Of a DNA stretch of 64,000 nucleotides, positions 41,167-50,094 are shown in pieces. The notes below the pieces were generated by a model. It was not told where the DNA came from and did no database searches. It saw only the letters and a list, made by a program, of their open reading frames with translations. The translations under genes were made by a program, and so were the position numbers. The first letter of the stretch is position 1; each line of letters opens with the position of its first letter. Source of the DNA: Glutamicibacter creatinolyticus (GTDB lineage: Bacteria; Actinomycetota; Actinomycetes; Actinomycetales; Micrococcaceae); assembly GCF_006094275.1 (NCBI RefSeq), contig NZ_CP034412.1, positions 2,542,001 to 2,606,000 on the forward strand, written 5' to 3'.

Positions 41167-42545
41167 GCACAACTCCACGCGGCACAGACCGCCAACAAGC
41201 CGCCCGCGACCACCTGTGGATGCACATGGCCCGCCATTCACACCTGGCCTCCGGGGGCACCGTCCCGGTCATTACCCGGGGCGAAGGCCACAACATCTAC
41301 GACGATGCGGGCAAGGAATACTTTGACGGGCTCTCGGGCCTGTTCGTGGTCAACGCCGGACACGGCCGCACGGAACTGGCCGAGGTCATGGCCAAGCAGG
41401 CCGAAAAGCTGGCCTTCATGCCGCTGTGGTCCTACGCCCACGAACCAGCCATTGACCTGGCCGAGCGCCTGGCCGGCTACGCTCCGGGCGACCTGAACCG
41501 CGTCTTCTTCACCACCGGCGGCGGTGAAGCGGTCGAATCCGCGTTCAAGCTGGCCAAACAGCACTTCAAGATGAAGGGCAAGCCGGGCAAGACAAAGGTG
41601 ATTTCCCGTGCCCTGGCCTACCACGGCACCCCGCAGGGGGCGCTGGCCATCACCTCGCTGCCGGACATGAAGACCCCGTTCGAGCCGCTGGTGCCCGGCA
41701 CCTTCCGGGTACCGAACACGAACTTCTACCGCGCCCCGGAAATGTTTGCCGACAATGAAAAGGACTTCGGGTTGTGGGCCGCCGAACGGATCCGCGAGGC
41801 CATCGAGTTCGAAGGCCCGGATTCGGTTGCCGCCGTGTTCCTGGAGCCGGTGCAGAACTCCGGGGGCTGCTTCCCGCCTCCCCCGGGCTACTTCGAACGC
41901 GTGCGTGAAATCTGCGACGAGTACGACGTGCTGCTGGTCTCGGATGAAACCATCTGCGCCTTCGGCCGCATCGGCTCCATGTTCGCGTGCAACGATTTTG
42001 GCTACGTCCCGGACATCATCACCAGCGCCAAGGCGCTGACCAGCGGCTACGTCCCGCTGGGCGTCATGATCGCCTCGGATCGGTTGTTCGAGCCATTCAC
42101 CAAGGGCGACACCACCTTCTACCACGGCTACACCTTCGGCGGTCACCCGGTGGCGGCCGCGGTGGCGATGGCGAACCTGGACATCTTTGAACGCGAATCG
42201 CTGAACGAGAACGTGAAGAACAACGCGGAGAAGTTCAAGGAAACCCTCTCCAAGCTCACCGATCTTGACATCGTCGGCGACGTGCGCGGGGCCGGTTACT
42301 TCTACGGGATCGAGCTGGTCAAGGACAAGAGCACCAAGGAGACCTTCAACGACGAGGAATCCGAGCGGCTGCTGCGCCAGTACCTGACCCCGGCCCTGTG
42401 GGAGGCCGGCCTGTACTGCCGCGCCGATGACCGCGGCGACCCGGTGATCCAGCTGGCCCCGCCGATCACCATCGGCCAAAGCGAATTCGACTACATCGAA
42501 TCCACGCTGCGTTCGGTCCTGGCCGAGGCCTCCAGCAAGATCTAG
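41163..42545 (+). CDS. Class III aminotransferase, putrescine/diamine-pyruvate type
   Basis: A 460-residue PLP-dependent omega-aminotransferase. The PLP lysine lies in IITSAKALTSGYVPLG (about residue 292), the cofactor aspartate in VLLVSDETICAFGR, and the family motif FFTTGGGEAVESAFKLA near 115. The sequence resembles SpuC-type enzymes, which transfer the terminal amino group of putrescine or other amines to pyruvate to give 4-aminobutyraldehyde and alanine. Coupled to lrp and opposite the polyamine importer, this fits the first step of putrescine breakdown. A long terminator follows. Confidence 0.9.
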   Translation: MSTTPRGTDRQQAARDHLWMHMARHSHLASGGTVPVITRGEGHNIYDDAGKEYFDGLSGLFVVNAGHGRTELAEVMAKQAEKLAFMPLWSYAHEPAIDLAERLAGYAPGDLNRVFFTTGGGEAVESAFKLAKQHFKMKGKPGKTKVISRALAYHGTPQGALAITSLPDMKTPFEPLVPGTFRVPNTNFYRAPEMFADNEKDFGLWAAERIREAIEFEGPDSVAAVFLEPVQNSGGCFPPPPGYFERVREICDEYDVLLVSDETICAFGRIGSMFACNDFGYVPDIITSAKALTSGYVPLGVMIASDRLFEPFTKGDTTFYHGYTFGGHPVAAAVAMANLDIFERESLNENVKNNAEKFKETLSKLTDLDIVGDVRGAGYFYGIELVKDKSTKETFNDEESERLLRQYLTPALWEAGLYCRADDRGDPVIQLAPPITIGQSEFDYIESTLRSVLAEASSKI

Positions 42546-42560
42546 GATCCTGGACCCCAA

Positions 42561-42600
42561 CCCCGGCGGGCCGCTCCACTGCTGGAGCGGCCCGCCGGGG
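42561..42600 (+). terminator. Strong terminator after the aminotransferase
   Basis: An 18-bp perfect stem, CCCCGGCGGGCCGCTCCA with its complement, and a four-base loop CTGC. It starts 16 bases after the stop codon. No T run follows, as often in high-GC actinobacteria. Confidence 0.88.
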
Positions 42601-42739
42601 TGCATCCGGCCTTGGGTTGTTGGGTCCCGGGTCGGCGCCTACCCCTACCCCAGGGGCCGGTTCGGCGCTAGGCTTGGGGCACCTCATCGGTCTGGCAGTC
42701 TGCCGCCGGCAGATTGCGCGCTGGTACTAAGGATCTGCC

Positions 42740-44725
42740 ATGAACCAACAAGCCGGATTGAACCACGTCGACGCGGCCCGCTCCCGGGAAGTCGCCGAAG
42801 CCTCCCGTGAACAGGACTGGCAGCGGCCCAGTTTCGCCAAGGGCCTGTACATGGGGGATGCCGATTTCTCCCTCATCGACCCGTTCCCGCAACCCGACCC
42901 GGACGCCGCCGCACGCGGCGCCCACTTCCTCTCCCGGCTCGATGCCCTGGTGCAGAACATCGATGCGGCCCGCATCGAGGCCGAGGCCCGCATCCCGGAT
43001 GAAACCATCGCCGGGCTGCGCGGCATCGGAGCGTTCGGGATGAAGATCCCCACCGAATACGGCGGACTGGGCCTGAGCCTGCTGGACTACGGCCGGGCGC
43101 TGATGCGCATCGGCTCGGTCTCCCCCGCTATCGGGGCGCTGCTCTCGGCCCACCAGTCCATCGGGGTGCCCGAACCGGTCAAGAGCTTTGGCACCGAGCA
43201 GCAGAAGCGCACCTACCTGCCGCGTTGCGCCGCCGGGGCGATCAGCGCCTTTCTGCTGACCGAGAATGACGTCGGCTCCGACCCGGCCCGCCTGGGCACC
43301 AAGGCCCGGCTCAGCGAGGACGGGGAGCACTACATCCTGGACGGCGCGAAGCTGTGGACCACCAACGGGGTGGTGGCCGAGCTGCTGGTGGTCATGGCCG
43401 CCGTCGCCCCGCATGAGGCCACCGGCTCCCAGCCGGCTGGCCGCGGCGGGATCACCGCGTTCGTGGTGGAGGCGGACAGCGCCGGAATCACCGTGGAGAA
43501 CCGCAACGCCTTCATGGGCCTACGCGGAATTGAGAACGGGGTCACCCGATTCCACGGGGTCAAGGTGCCGGTGGCCAACCGGTTGGGCAAGGAGGGCAGC
43601 GGGCTGAAGATCGCGTTGAGCACGCTGAACACCGGCCGGCTTTCCATTCCGGCCATGTGCGCCGGGGCCGGAAAGTGGGCAACCAAGATTGCCCGGGAGT
43701 GGTCCGCGGCACGCGTGCAGTGGGGCCACCCGATCGGCCGGCACCAGGCGGTGGCCTCCAAGCTGTCCTACATCGCCGCCAGCACCTACGCCCTGGAGTC
43801 GGTCTTTGAACTTTCCGCCTCACTGGCCGATGCCGGGATGAAGGACGTGCGCATCGAGGCGGCACTGGCCAAGCTCTACAGTTCGGAGGTTTCCTGCAAG
43901 ATTGCCGACGAGCTGCTGCAGATCCGCGGCGGACGCGGTTACGAGACGGCCGCATCCCTGGCCGAGCGCGGCGAGCGCGCGGTGCCGGTGGAACAGCTGG
44001 TGCGGGACCTGCGAATCAACCGGATCTTCGAGGGCTCCACCGAAATCATGCACCTGCTCATTGCCCGTGAGGCGGTGGACGCGCACCTGCAGGCCGCCGG
44101 GGACCTGGCCCGGTCGGATTCGAGCATGGAGCAGAAGGCGAAGGCCGCGCTGGGGGCCTCGGGGTTCTACGCCAAATGGCTGCCCCAGCTGGCGCTGGGC
44201 TCCGGGAACCTGCCCACCGCCTATTCGGGACACGGTCCGCTGGCCCGGCACCTGCGCTATGTGGAACGCGCCTCGCGGCGCATTGCCCGCCAAACGTTTG
44301 CGGGCATGGCCCGCTGGCAGGCGGCCATGGAACGCCAGCAGAACTTCCTGGGGCACATCGTGGACATTGGCGCCGAACTGTTCGCCATGGCGGCGGTAAT
44401 CTCCAAGACCCACGCCCTGCAGGAGGCCCAGGACGGCCGGCACGATGCGGCGCTGGCCCTGGCGGAGGCATTCTGCGAGCAGGCGACGCTGCGCTGCGAG
44501 GAGCATTTCGAGCGCCTGTGGCGGAACACGACGCAAACCGATGACAAGCTGGCCCAGCGGCTGCTGGACGGTGACTTCAGCTGGCTGGAGGAGGGCGTGC
44601 ATGACGTCTCCGCGGGCACCGGGCCATGGATCGCGGACTGGTCCCAGCAGCAGCGGCCCGATGCCCGACGGCTCTACGGGCCCGGTGCGGGCCAGGCGGA
44701 ACCCACCGCCGACGCCAACGGCTAG
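42740..44725 (+). CDS. Acyl-CoA dehydrogenase, long form
   Basis: A 661-residue flavoenzyme. Residues about 50-440 form the acyl-CoA dehydrogenase core (FLLTENDVGSDPARLGTKA, LWTTNGVVAE, and the catalytic glutamate in INRIFEGSTEIMHLL near 440). A C-terminal extension of about 200 helical residues resembles that of very-long-chain enzymes and ACAD9. It would oxidise an acyl-CoA to the enoyl-CoA with FAD. No electron-transfer or hydratase genes are adjacent. Its place between two amine-degrading clusters is unexplained; it may process a CoA ester formed from amine-derived acids or be unrelated. Confidence 0.9.
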   Translation: MNQQAGLNHVDAARSREVAEASREQDWQRPSFAKGLYMGDADFSLIDPFPQPDPDAAARGAHFLSRLDALVQNIDAARIEAEARIPDETIAGLRGIGAFGMKIPTEYGGLGLSLLDYGRALMRIGSVSPAIGALLSAHQSIGVPEPVKSFGTEQQKRTYLPRCAAGAISAFLLTENDVGSDPARLGTKARLSEDGEHYILDGAKLWTTNGVVAELLVVMAAVAPHEATGSQPAGRGGITAFVVEADSAGITVENRNAFMGLRGIENGVTRFHGVKVPVANRLGKEGSGLKIALSTLNTGRLSIPAMCAGAGKWATKIAREWSAARVQWGHPIGRHQAVASKLSYIAASTYALESVFELSASLADAGMKDVRIEAALAKLYSSEVSCKIADELLQIRGGRGYETAASLAERGERAVPVEQLVRDLRINRIFEGSTEIMHLLIAREAVDAHLQAAGDLARSDSSMEQKAKAALGASGFYAKWLPQLALGSGNLPTAYSGHGPLARHLRYVERASRRIARQTFAGMARWQAAMERQQNFLGHIVDIGAELFAMAAVISKTHALQEAQDGRHDAALALAEAFCEQATLRCEEHFERLWRNTTQTDDKLAQRLLDGDFSWLEEGVHDVSAGTGPWIADWSQQQRPDARRLYGPGAGQAEPTADANG

Positions 44726-44744
44726 GACCAGGCGGCGCCGGGAG

Positions 44745-46343
44745 CTAGCCGTGCAGCCGGTACCACATCAGTGCCACCTGCAGGCTGGCCCGGGATTCGG
44801 CGCTTTCCAGCGATAGCCCCAGCTTGTCCTCCAGCTTGGCCAGCCGGGCGTAGAGGGTGGGGCGTGAGAGGTACCCGGCCTTGGCCAGCGCGGACTTGTT
44901 CCCGCCGTGGCGCAGGTAGAGCTCGAGCAGTTCCAGCCCCTCCACGTCCAGGGGCTGCAGCACCCCGGAAAGCTCGGTGTGGGCGAAGCTGCGCATCCTG
45001 GCGTCCTGGCCCATGGCCGCCAGCACCCCGCGCAGGCGCAGGTCCGCGAACCGGTAGTAGGGCTGGGCGCGGGTGGGCAGGTTCGGCACGATCTCGGCCA
45101 CCTGCGCGGCATCCTCCAGATTCTTGGCGCACTGGGAAATCCCGGTCGCCTCGGCCCCCACGCCCACCGCCACCGTCAGGCTCAGGCTTTCGCCCAGCTC
45201 CCGGGAGAAACGCTGCAAGGTTCCCTCGACCAGTTCCCGGGCCGCCACCGGCAGCACCGCCCCGAGCACCCCGGAACGCAGGGAGCCGGCCAGCACGCCC
45301 AGGCGCATGGTCTCGGCCACCTGGTCCATGACCTCCAGCACCTCGCGTTCGCGCAGCTGCATGCTCGTGGGGCTCTGCCCGGCCGGCAGCATCAGCCCGA
45401 CGGCGACCGGCACGTAGTGCGCGGCCGCGTCCAACCCCAGCGCCTCGGCGCGCACCTGCACCTCCCCGGCGGAGAGCGAATGGTGCTGCAGCAGTTCGTG
45501 CAGCAGTGAGGTGCGCGCCTGGTAGAGCAGTTCGCGCTGGTCGCGCCCGGAGAGCCGGGCAATGGTCAGCGTCTGCCCGGCGCGTTCGAGCACCAGGGCG
45601 GCATTGGCTTCATCCTCCAGCCGGGCCGGCACCACCAGCCGGCCCCAACGGCTCTTGACCGCACCGACCGGGGTCTGCAGCCAGTCCTCGGCCCCGTGGC
45701 TGCGCCCGGTGGATTCGGCGTAGGCCACGAACCGCGAGCGGCTGATCCAGTGCTCCAGCACCGAGGCGGCCCCCTGCCCTGCCCCGGCGTGCGCGAGCAC
45801 CCGGTGGCGGACGTCTTCGAGCACCACCGGGGCCTGCAGCAGTTCGGCGGTGCGCTCCACGATCATGTGTTCATCGGCTTCGCTCAGCGAGAGCTCGGTG
45901 AAGATCTCATGCACGTGCCGGGAGAACTCGACCACGCGCAACTGCTCGGCCACAAGCAGCTTGTGGATCACCTCGGTGATCTGCACGAACCGCACCCGCC
46001 GGCGCAGCCAGATCACCGGCAGCCGGTGTCCGGCCGTGGCCTGTTCAAACAACCCCTGGCACACCTCCGGCTCGGCCGAGTAGTACTCGATCAGCACCCC
46101 GGCCGCCCCGGCCCGCTGCAGCTCGTCGAGGAATTCACGCAGCCGCCGTGGGCTGGGTTCCACGTTGCGCAGCGTGCTGAGCACCAGTTCCCCGCCTTCG
46201 AGCAGCCCGGCGTTGTCCGGGGACTCGGTGACGTGCACCCAGCGCACCGGACGGTGCAGATCCTGGCTGCTCCCGTAGACCACCGGCTCCGCGGCGCGCA
46301 CCACCTCCAGGTCCAGTACCTGCGCCATTGTCAGTTCACCCAC
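44745..46343 (-). CDS. PucR-family transcriptional regulator
   Basis: A 532-residue regulator with an N-terminal PucR (purine catabolism-like) domain (about 5-130; TESPDNAGLLEGGELVLST), a GGDEF-like central region (about 270-400) and a C-terminal PucR helix-turn-helix (about 470-520; GNKSALAKAGYLSRPTLYARL). Family members regulate use of purines, pyrimidines, GABA or other amines. A GTG at 46343 with AAAGG six bases upstream is the best start; TTG 46349 and ATG 46328 are alternatives. It is divergent from mmsA and so probably controls the mmsA-aminotransferase pair. Confidence 0.88.
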   Translation of the reverse strand: MGELTMAQVLDLEVVRAAEPVVYGSSQDLHRPVRWVHVTESPDNAGLLEGGELVLSTLRNVEPSPRRLREFLDELQRAGAAGVLIEYYSAEPEVCQGLFEQATAGHRLPVIWLRRRVRFVQITEVIHKLLVAEQLRVVEFSRHVHEIFTELSLSEADEHMIVERTAELLQAPVVLEDVRHRVLAHAGAGQGAASVLEHWISRSRFVAYAESTGRSHGAEDWLQTPVGAVKSRWGRLVVPARLEDEANAALVLERAGQTLTIARLSGRDQRELLYQARTSLLHELLQHHSLSAGEVQVRAEALGLDAAAHYVPVAVGLMLPAGQSPTSMQLREREVLEVMDQVAETMRLGVLAGSLRSGVLGAVLPVAARELVEGTLQRFSRELGESLSLTVAVGVGAEATGISQCAKNLEDAAQVAEIVPNLPTRAQPYYRFADLRLRGVLAAMGQDARMRSFAHTELSGVLQPLDVEGLELLELYLRHGGNKSALAKAGYLSRPTLYARLAKLEDKLGLSLESAESRASLQVALMWYRLHG

Positions 46344-46467
46344 GGCCAACCTTTACAGTTCGATAACTCCTTCAGGTAAATCATGACACGTTGCCTGTGT
46401 GGTTCGTCATATTTTTGGCCCATGATGTTTTCAAGAGCACCCGAACGTCCCGGAAAGGACCACCTCG
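46344..46467. promoter_or_regulatory. Divergent pucR-mmsA control region
   Basis: 124 bases with two AT-richer inverted repeats: TTTAC...GTAAA (46350-46378) and ATGAC...GTCAT (46382-46410). These are likely regulator-binding or promoter elements for the divergent pair; I could not assign -35/-10 boxes with confidence. Confidence 0.4.
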
Positions 46468-47976
46468 ATGACCACCACCATGACCGAAACCCTGCAGCAC
46501 TGGGTCAACAACGCCGCCTTCTCCGGTGAGGGCCAGAGCCGCACCGGCAAGGTCTACAACCCGGCCACCGGCGAGGTCGCCCGCGAGGTCGCCCTGGCCT
46601 CGAAGGCCACCACCGAGGCCGCCATCGCCGCCGCGGCCACCGCCTTCCCGAAGTGGCGCGACACCTCCCTGGCCCGCCGCACCGCCATCATGTTCCGTTT
46701 CCGCGAGCTGCTGGCCGAGCGCAAGGGCGAACTGGCCGCCATCATCACCGCCGAGCACGGCAAGGTGCTGGATGACGCACTGGGCGAAGTGGCCCGCGGC
46801 ATGGAGGTGGTCGAGCTGGCCTGCAACGCCCCCTACCTGCTCAAGGGCGAATACTCGGAAAACGCCTCCACCGGGGTGGACGTGCAGTCGCTGCGCCAGC
46901 CCGTGGGCGTCTCGGCGATCATCTCCCCGTTCAACTTCCCGGCCATGGTGCCGCTGTGGTTCTTCCCGGTGGCCATCGCCGCCGGCAACGCCGTGGTCCT
47001 CAAGCCCTCCGAGAAGGACCCGACCGCGGCGAACTGGCTGGCCGAGCTGTTCGCCGAGGCCGGGCTGCCCGAAGGCGTGCTGAACGTGGTGCACGGGGAC
47101 AAGGAGGCGGTGGATACCCTGCTCACCGACGAGCGCATCGCCTCGGTCTCCTTCGTTGGCTCCACCCCGATCGCCCAGTACGTCTACTCGACCGGCACCG
47201 CCCACGGCAAGCGGGTCCAGGCCTTCGGCGGGGCGAAGAACCACATGCTGGTGCTGCCCGACGCCGACCTGGACCTGGCGGCCGACATGGCCGTGAACGC
47301 CGGCTATGGCGCCGCCGGCGAGCGCTGCATGGCCATCTCCGTGGTCGTGGCCCTGGAGCCGATCGCCGATGAGCTGGTGGCCAAGATCGCCGAACGCTCC
47401 AAGAAGCTGCGCGTGGGTGACGGCACCCGCGGCTGCGACATGGGCCCGCTGATCACCGGGGAACACCGCGACAAGGTCGCCGGGTACATCGATGCCGGCG
47501 TGGCCGCCGGGGCAGAGCTGGTCCTGGACGGGCGAGAGGGTTCCACCGACGCGGACGGTGAGGGCTTCTTCCTGCACCCGACCCTGTTCGACAAGGTCGG
47601 CACCGACATGTCCATCTACACCGATGAGATCTTCGGCCCGGTGCTCTCGGTGGTGCGCGTGGAGAGCTTCAACGAGGGCATCGAGCTGATCAACGCCTCG
47701 AAGTACGGCAACGGCACCGCGATCTTCACCAACGACGGCGGCGCGGCCCGCCGCTTTGAAAACCAGATCCAGGTGGGCATGGTCGGGGTCAACGTCCCGA
47801 TCCCGGTGCCGGTGGGCTACCACTCCTTCGGCGGCTGGAAGGCCTCCCTGTTTGGTGACCAGCACGCCTACGGTCCGGAGGGCTTCAAGTTCTTCACCCG
47901 CAACAAGGTCGTGACCAAGCGCTGGCTGGATCCCAGCCACGGCGGCATCAACCTCGGCTTCCCGCAGAACGACTAG
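46468..47976 (+). CDS. mmsA: CoA-acylating methylmalonate/malonate-semialdehyde dehydrogenase
   Basis: A 502-residue aldehyde dehydrogenase of the MmsA type. The catalytic cysteine is in GAAGERCMAISVVVAL (about residue 287), and the coenzyme region has SPFNFPAMVPLWFFPVAIAA. The general-base glutamate of hydrolytic ALDHs is absent from the AFGGAKNHMLVLPDAD segment, as expected for the CoA-acylating branch. It converts malonate semialdehyde to acetyl-CoA (or methylmalonate semialdehyde to propionyl-CoA). With the aminotransferase 56 bases downstream it gives a complete beta-alanine to acetyl-CoA route. Confidence 0.94.
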   Translation: MTTTMTETLQHWVNNAAFSGEGQSRTGKVYNPATGEVAREVALASKATTEAAIAAAATAFPKWRDTSLARRTAIMFRFRELLAERKGELAAIITAEHGKVLDDALGEVARGMEVVELACNAPYLLKGEYSENASTGVDVQSLRQPVGVSAIISPFNFPAMVPLWFFPVAIAAGNAVVLKPSEKDPTAANWLAELFAEAGLPEGVLNVVHGDKEAVDTLLTDERIASVSFVGSTPIAQYVYSTGTAHGKRVQAFGGAKNHMLVLPDADLDLAADMAVNAGYGAAGERCMAISVVVALEPIADELVAKIAERSKKLRVGDGTRGCDMGPLITGEHRDKVAGYIDAGVAAGAELVLDGREGSTDADGEGFFLHPTLFDKVGTDMSIYTDEIFGPVLSVVRVESFNEGIELINASKYGNGTAIFTNDGGAARRFENQIQVGMVGVNVPIPVPVGYHSFGGWKASLFGDQHAYGPEGFKFFTRNKVVTKRWLDPSHGGINLGFPQND

Positions 47977-48032
47977 CGCCGCGCCCCGGCGCACGTCACC
48001 CAATGCGTTTCGTTGAGTAAAGGAAAGAACTC

Positions 48033-49403
48033 ATGACCGAACAACTGACCAGCGATCTCTCCGCCGAGCAGATCACCGCGGGCCGGCGCGCCTACGAGCT
48101 GGACAAGGCGCACGTCTTCCACTCCTGGCAGGCCCAGGGCCCGTTCAGCCCGATGACGATCCTGAAAACCGAGGGCTCCCACGTCTGGGACGGCGAGGGG
48201 CGCAAGCTCATCGACATCTCCAGCCAGCTGGTGAACACCAACATCGGTCACCAGCACCCCAAGGTCATCGCCGCCATCCAGGAGCAGGCCGCCAAGATCG
48301 CCACGATCGCCCCGCAGCACGTCAGCGACGTGCGCTCCGAGGCGGCCCGGCTGATCGCCGAACGCACCCCCGGGGATCTGAACAAGATCTTCTTCACCAA
48401 TGGCGGGGCGGACGCGGTGGAGCACGCGGTGCGCATGGCGCGGCTGCACACCGGGCGGAACAAGGTGCTTTCGGCCTACCGCTCCTACCACGGCGGCACC
48501 CACATGGCGGTGAACATCACCGGGGATCCGCGGCGCTTCGCCTCGGACAAGGCCACCGACGGGGTGGTGCACTTCTTCCCGGCCTACCCGTACCGTTCCT
48601 ACTTCAACTCCACCACCGAGGCGGAGGAAACCGAGCGGGCGCTGAAGCATCTGGAGGACACGATCATCCTGGAGGGCCCGGGCACCATTGCCGCGCTGAT
48701 CCTGGAAACGATCCCCGGCACCGCGGGCATCTACCTGCCGCCGCCCGGCTACCTGCAGGGGGTGCGCGAACTGACCCGCAAATACGGGATCGTGTACATC
48801 GCCGACGAGGTCATGGCCGGCTTCGGGCGCTCGGGTGAATGGTTCGCGGTGGACCACTGGAACGTCACCCCGGATCTGCTCACCTTCGCCAAGGGCGTGA
48901 ACTCCGGCTACGTGCCGCTGGGCGGGGTGGCGATCAGCGAACCGATCTTCGAGACCTTCCGCGAGCAGGTCTACCCCGGCGGGCTGACCTACTCGGGGCA
49001 CCCGCTGGCCTGCGCCGCGGCGGTGGCTACGATCAACGCCATGGAGGACGAGGGCATGATCGCCAACGCCAAGCGGTTGGGCGATGAGATCATCGGGCCG
49101 CGGCTGCGCCAGTTCGCCACCGAGCACGCGGCGGTGGGCGAGGTGCGCGGCACCGGGGTGTTCTGGGCGATCGAGCTGGTCAAGAACCGGGCCACCCGAG
49201 AACCGCTGGCCCCCTACGGGGGCAGTTCGCCGCAGATGAACGAGGTGGTGGCCGCGGCGAAGTCCGCCGGCCTGCTGCCCATGGCCAACTTCAACCGGCT
49301 GCACGTCGTGCCGGCGATGAACATCCCCGACGAGGTGCTCATCGAGGCACTGGACCGGCTGGAACAGGCCCTCATCGTGGCCGACCGCTTCGTCGAGGAA
49401 TAG
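48033..49403 (+). CDS. Class III omega-aminotransferase, beta-alanine type
   Basis: A 456-residue PLP enzyme: PLP lysine in LLTFAKGVNSGYVPLG (about 287), cofactor aspartate in IVYIADEVMAGFGR, and AYRSYHGGTH (about 149-158). It resembles beta-alanine/taurine-pyruvate aminotransferases. In the pair with mmsA it would make malonate semialdehyde from beta-alanine, itself a product of pyrimidine or spermidine/1,3-diaminopropane breakdown. GGAAAG precedes the ATG by about eight bases. A terminator follows. Other omega-amino acids such as GABA or 2-aminoisobutyrate cannot be excluded. Confidence 0.9.
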   Translation: MTEQLTSDLSAEQITAGRRAYELDKAHVFHSWQAQGPFSPMTILKTEGSHVWDGEGRKLIDISSQLVNTNIGHQHPKVIAAIQEQAAKIATIAPQHVSDVRSEAARLIAERTPGDLNKIFFTNGGADAVEHAVRMARLHTGRNKVLSAYRSYHGGTHMAVNITGDPRRFASDKATDGVVHFFPAYPYRSYFNSTTEAEETERALKHLEDTIILEGPGTIAALILETIPGTAGIYLPPPGYLQGVRELTRKYGIVYIADEVMAGFGRSGEWFAVDHWNVTPDLLTFAKGVNSGYVPLGGVAISEPIFETFREQVYPGGLTYSGHPLACAAAVATINAMEDEGMIANAKRLGDEIIGPRLRQFATEHAAVGEVRGTGVFWAIELVKNRATREPLAPYGGSSPQMNEVVAAAKSAGLLPMANFNRLHVVPAMNIPDEVLIEALDRLEQALIVADRFVEE

Positions 49404-49431
49404 ACGCAAAATCCGGCACAGCCCGGAAAAA

Positions 49432-49478
49432 CACCGCGGTCCGATCCCTGGCACGGGCCAGGGACCTGGACCGCGGTG
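49432..49478 (+). terminator. Terminator after mmsA-aminotransferase
   Basis: CACCGCGGTCC pairs with GGACCGCGGTG; after a small internal loop TCCCTGGC pairs with GCCAGGGA. It is followed by CTGTTCCC. It begins 29 bases after the aminotransferase stop. Confidence 0.8.
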
Positions 49479-49502
49479 CTGTTCCCGGCATGGAGGCAAC
49501 CC

Positions 49503-49530
49503 TTGACAGGGTGATCCGCTGCACTAGATT
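49503..49530 (+). promoter_or_regulatory. Leaderless promoter of the 151-residue membrane protein
   Basis: A consensus TTGACA (49503-49508), a 16-base spacer and TAGATT (49525-49530), six bases before the ATG at 49537, with no Shine-Dalgarno. This is the clearest leaderless promoter in the window. Confidence 0.7.
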
Positions 49531-49536
49531 TGGATC

Positions 49537-49992
49537 ATGGATGCCCGGACATACGCTGAGGTGGACTACCTCACCCCGATGATGCATCTGGGGATCGCGG
49601 GCATCCTGGTGGTCTTTGGCATTCCGCTGCTGCTGCACGGGCTGTTCCGCCGACGCCGGTTCAGCCGGTTGCGCGACGGGGAACAGACGTGGAAGGCCCG
49701 CTCCTCCATCCGTATCGAGCTGCTCACCGGCGGTGTGGCGCTGCTGATCGCGGCCGTCTTTGGCGCCCTGTCGTGGAACGGCTACGAGCGCTCAACTCGC
49801 CACCTTGAGGCGAACATCGTCCAGCGCTACCACCCCAGCAGCTTCGAACTGGGCTACTGGAACGGCTCCTGGGCCACCATCGACATCACCTTGCCCGACG
49901 GCACCCGTTTCCCGGACAGCATCGTGATGCTGCGCGCCGGCAGCGAACCGTTCATTGAGGACATCTGGTACCACCACAACCCCAAGCCCTGA
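49537..49992 (+). CDS. Small membrane protein of unknown function
   Basis: A 151-residue protein with two membrane helices (about 17-35, HLGIAGILVVFGIPLLLHG, and 61-79, ELLTGGVALLIAAVFGALSW), a basic cytoplasmic loop between them (FRRRRFSRLRDGEQ) and an extracytoplasmic beta-rich C-terminal domain of about 70 residues (FELGYWNGSWATIDITLPDG). The layout recalls DUF3592-type proteins, without a firm match. Its promoter is leaderless with near-consensus boxes. It sits alone inside the amine island and may be unrelated to it. Confidence 0.7.
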   Translation: MDARTYAEVDYLTPMMHLGIAGILVVFGIPLLLHGLFRRRRFSRLRDGEQTWKARSSIRIELLTGGVALLIAAVFGALSWNGYERSTRHLEANIVQRYHPSSFELGYWNGSWATIDITLPDGTRFPDSIVMLRAGSEPFIEDIWYHHNPKP

Positions 49993-50039
49993 ACCTGGCC
50001 CCACCCCGGTTTCGGCCCCGCCGCACCCCACGTTAACGG

Positions 50040-50081
50040 CCACCGGCGCCGGACACGGTTTCCCGTGACCGGCGCCGGTGG
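50040..50081. terminator. Convergent terminator
   Basis: CCACCGGCGCCGG pairs with CCGGCGCCGGTGG (13 bp) with an inner CACGG/CCGTG stem. It lies between the small membrane protein gene and the aldehyde dehydrogenase gene on the other strand. Confidence 0.82.
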
Positions 50082-50094
50082 GTGCAGCCTGGCG

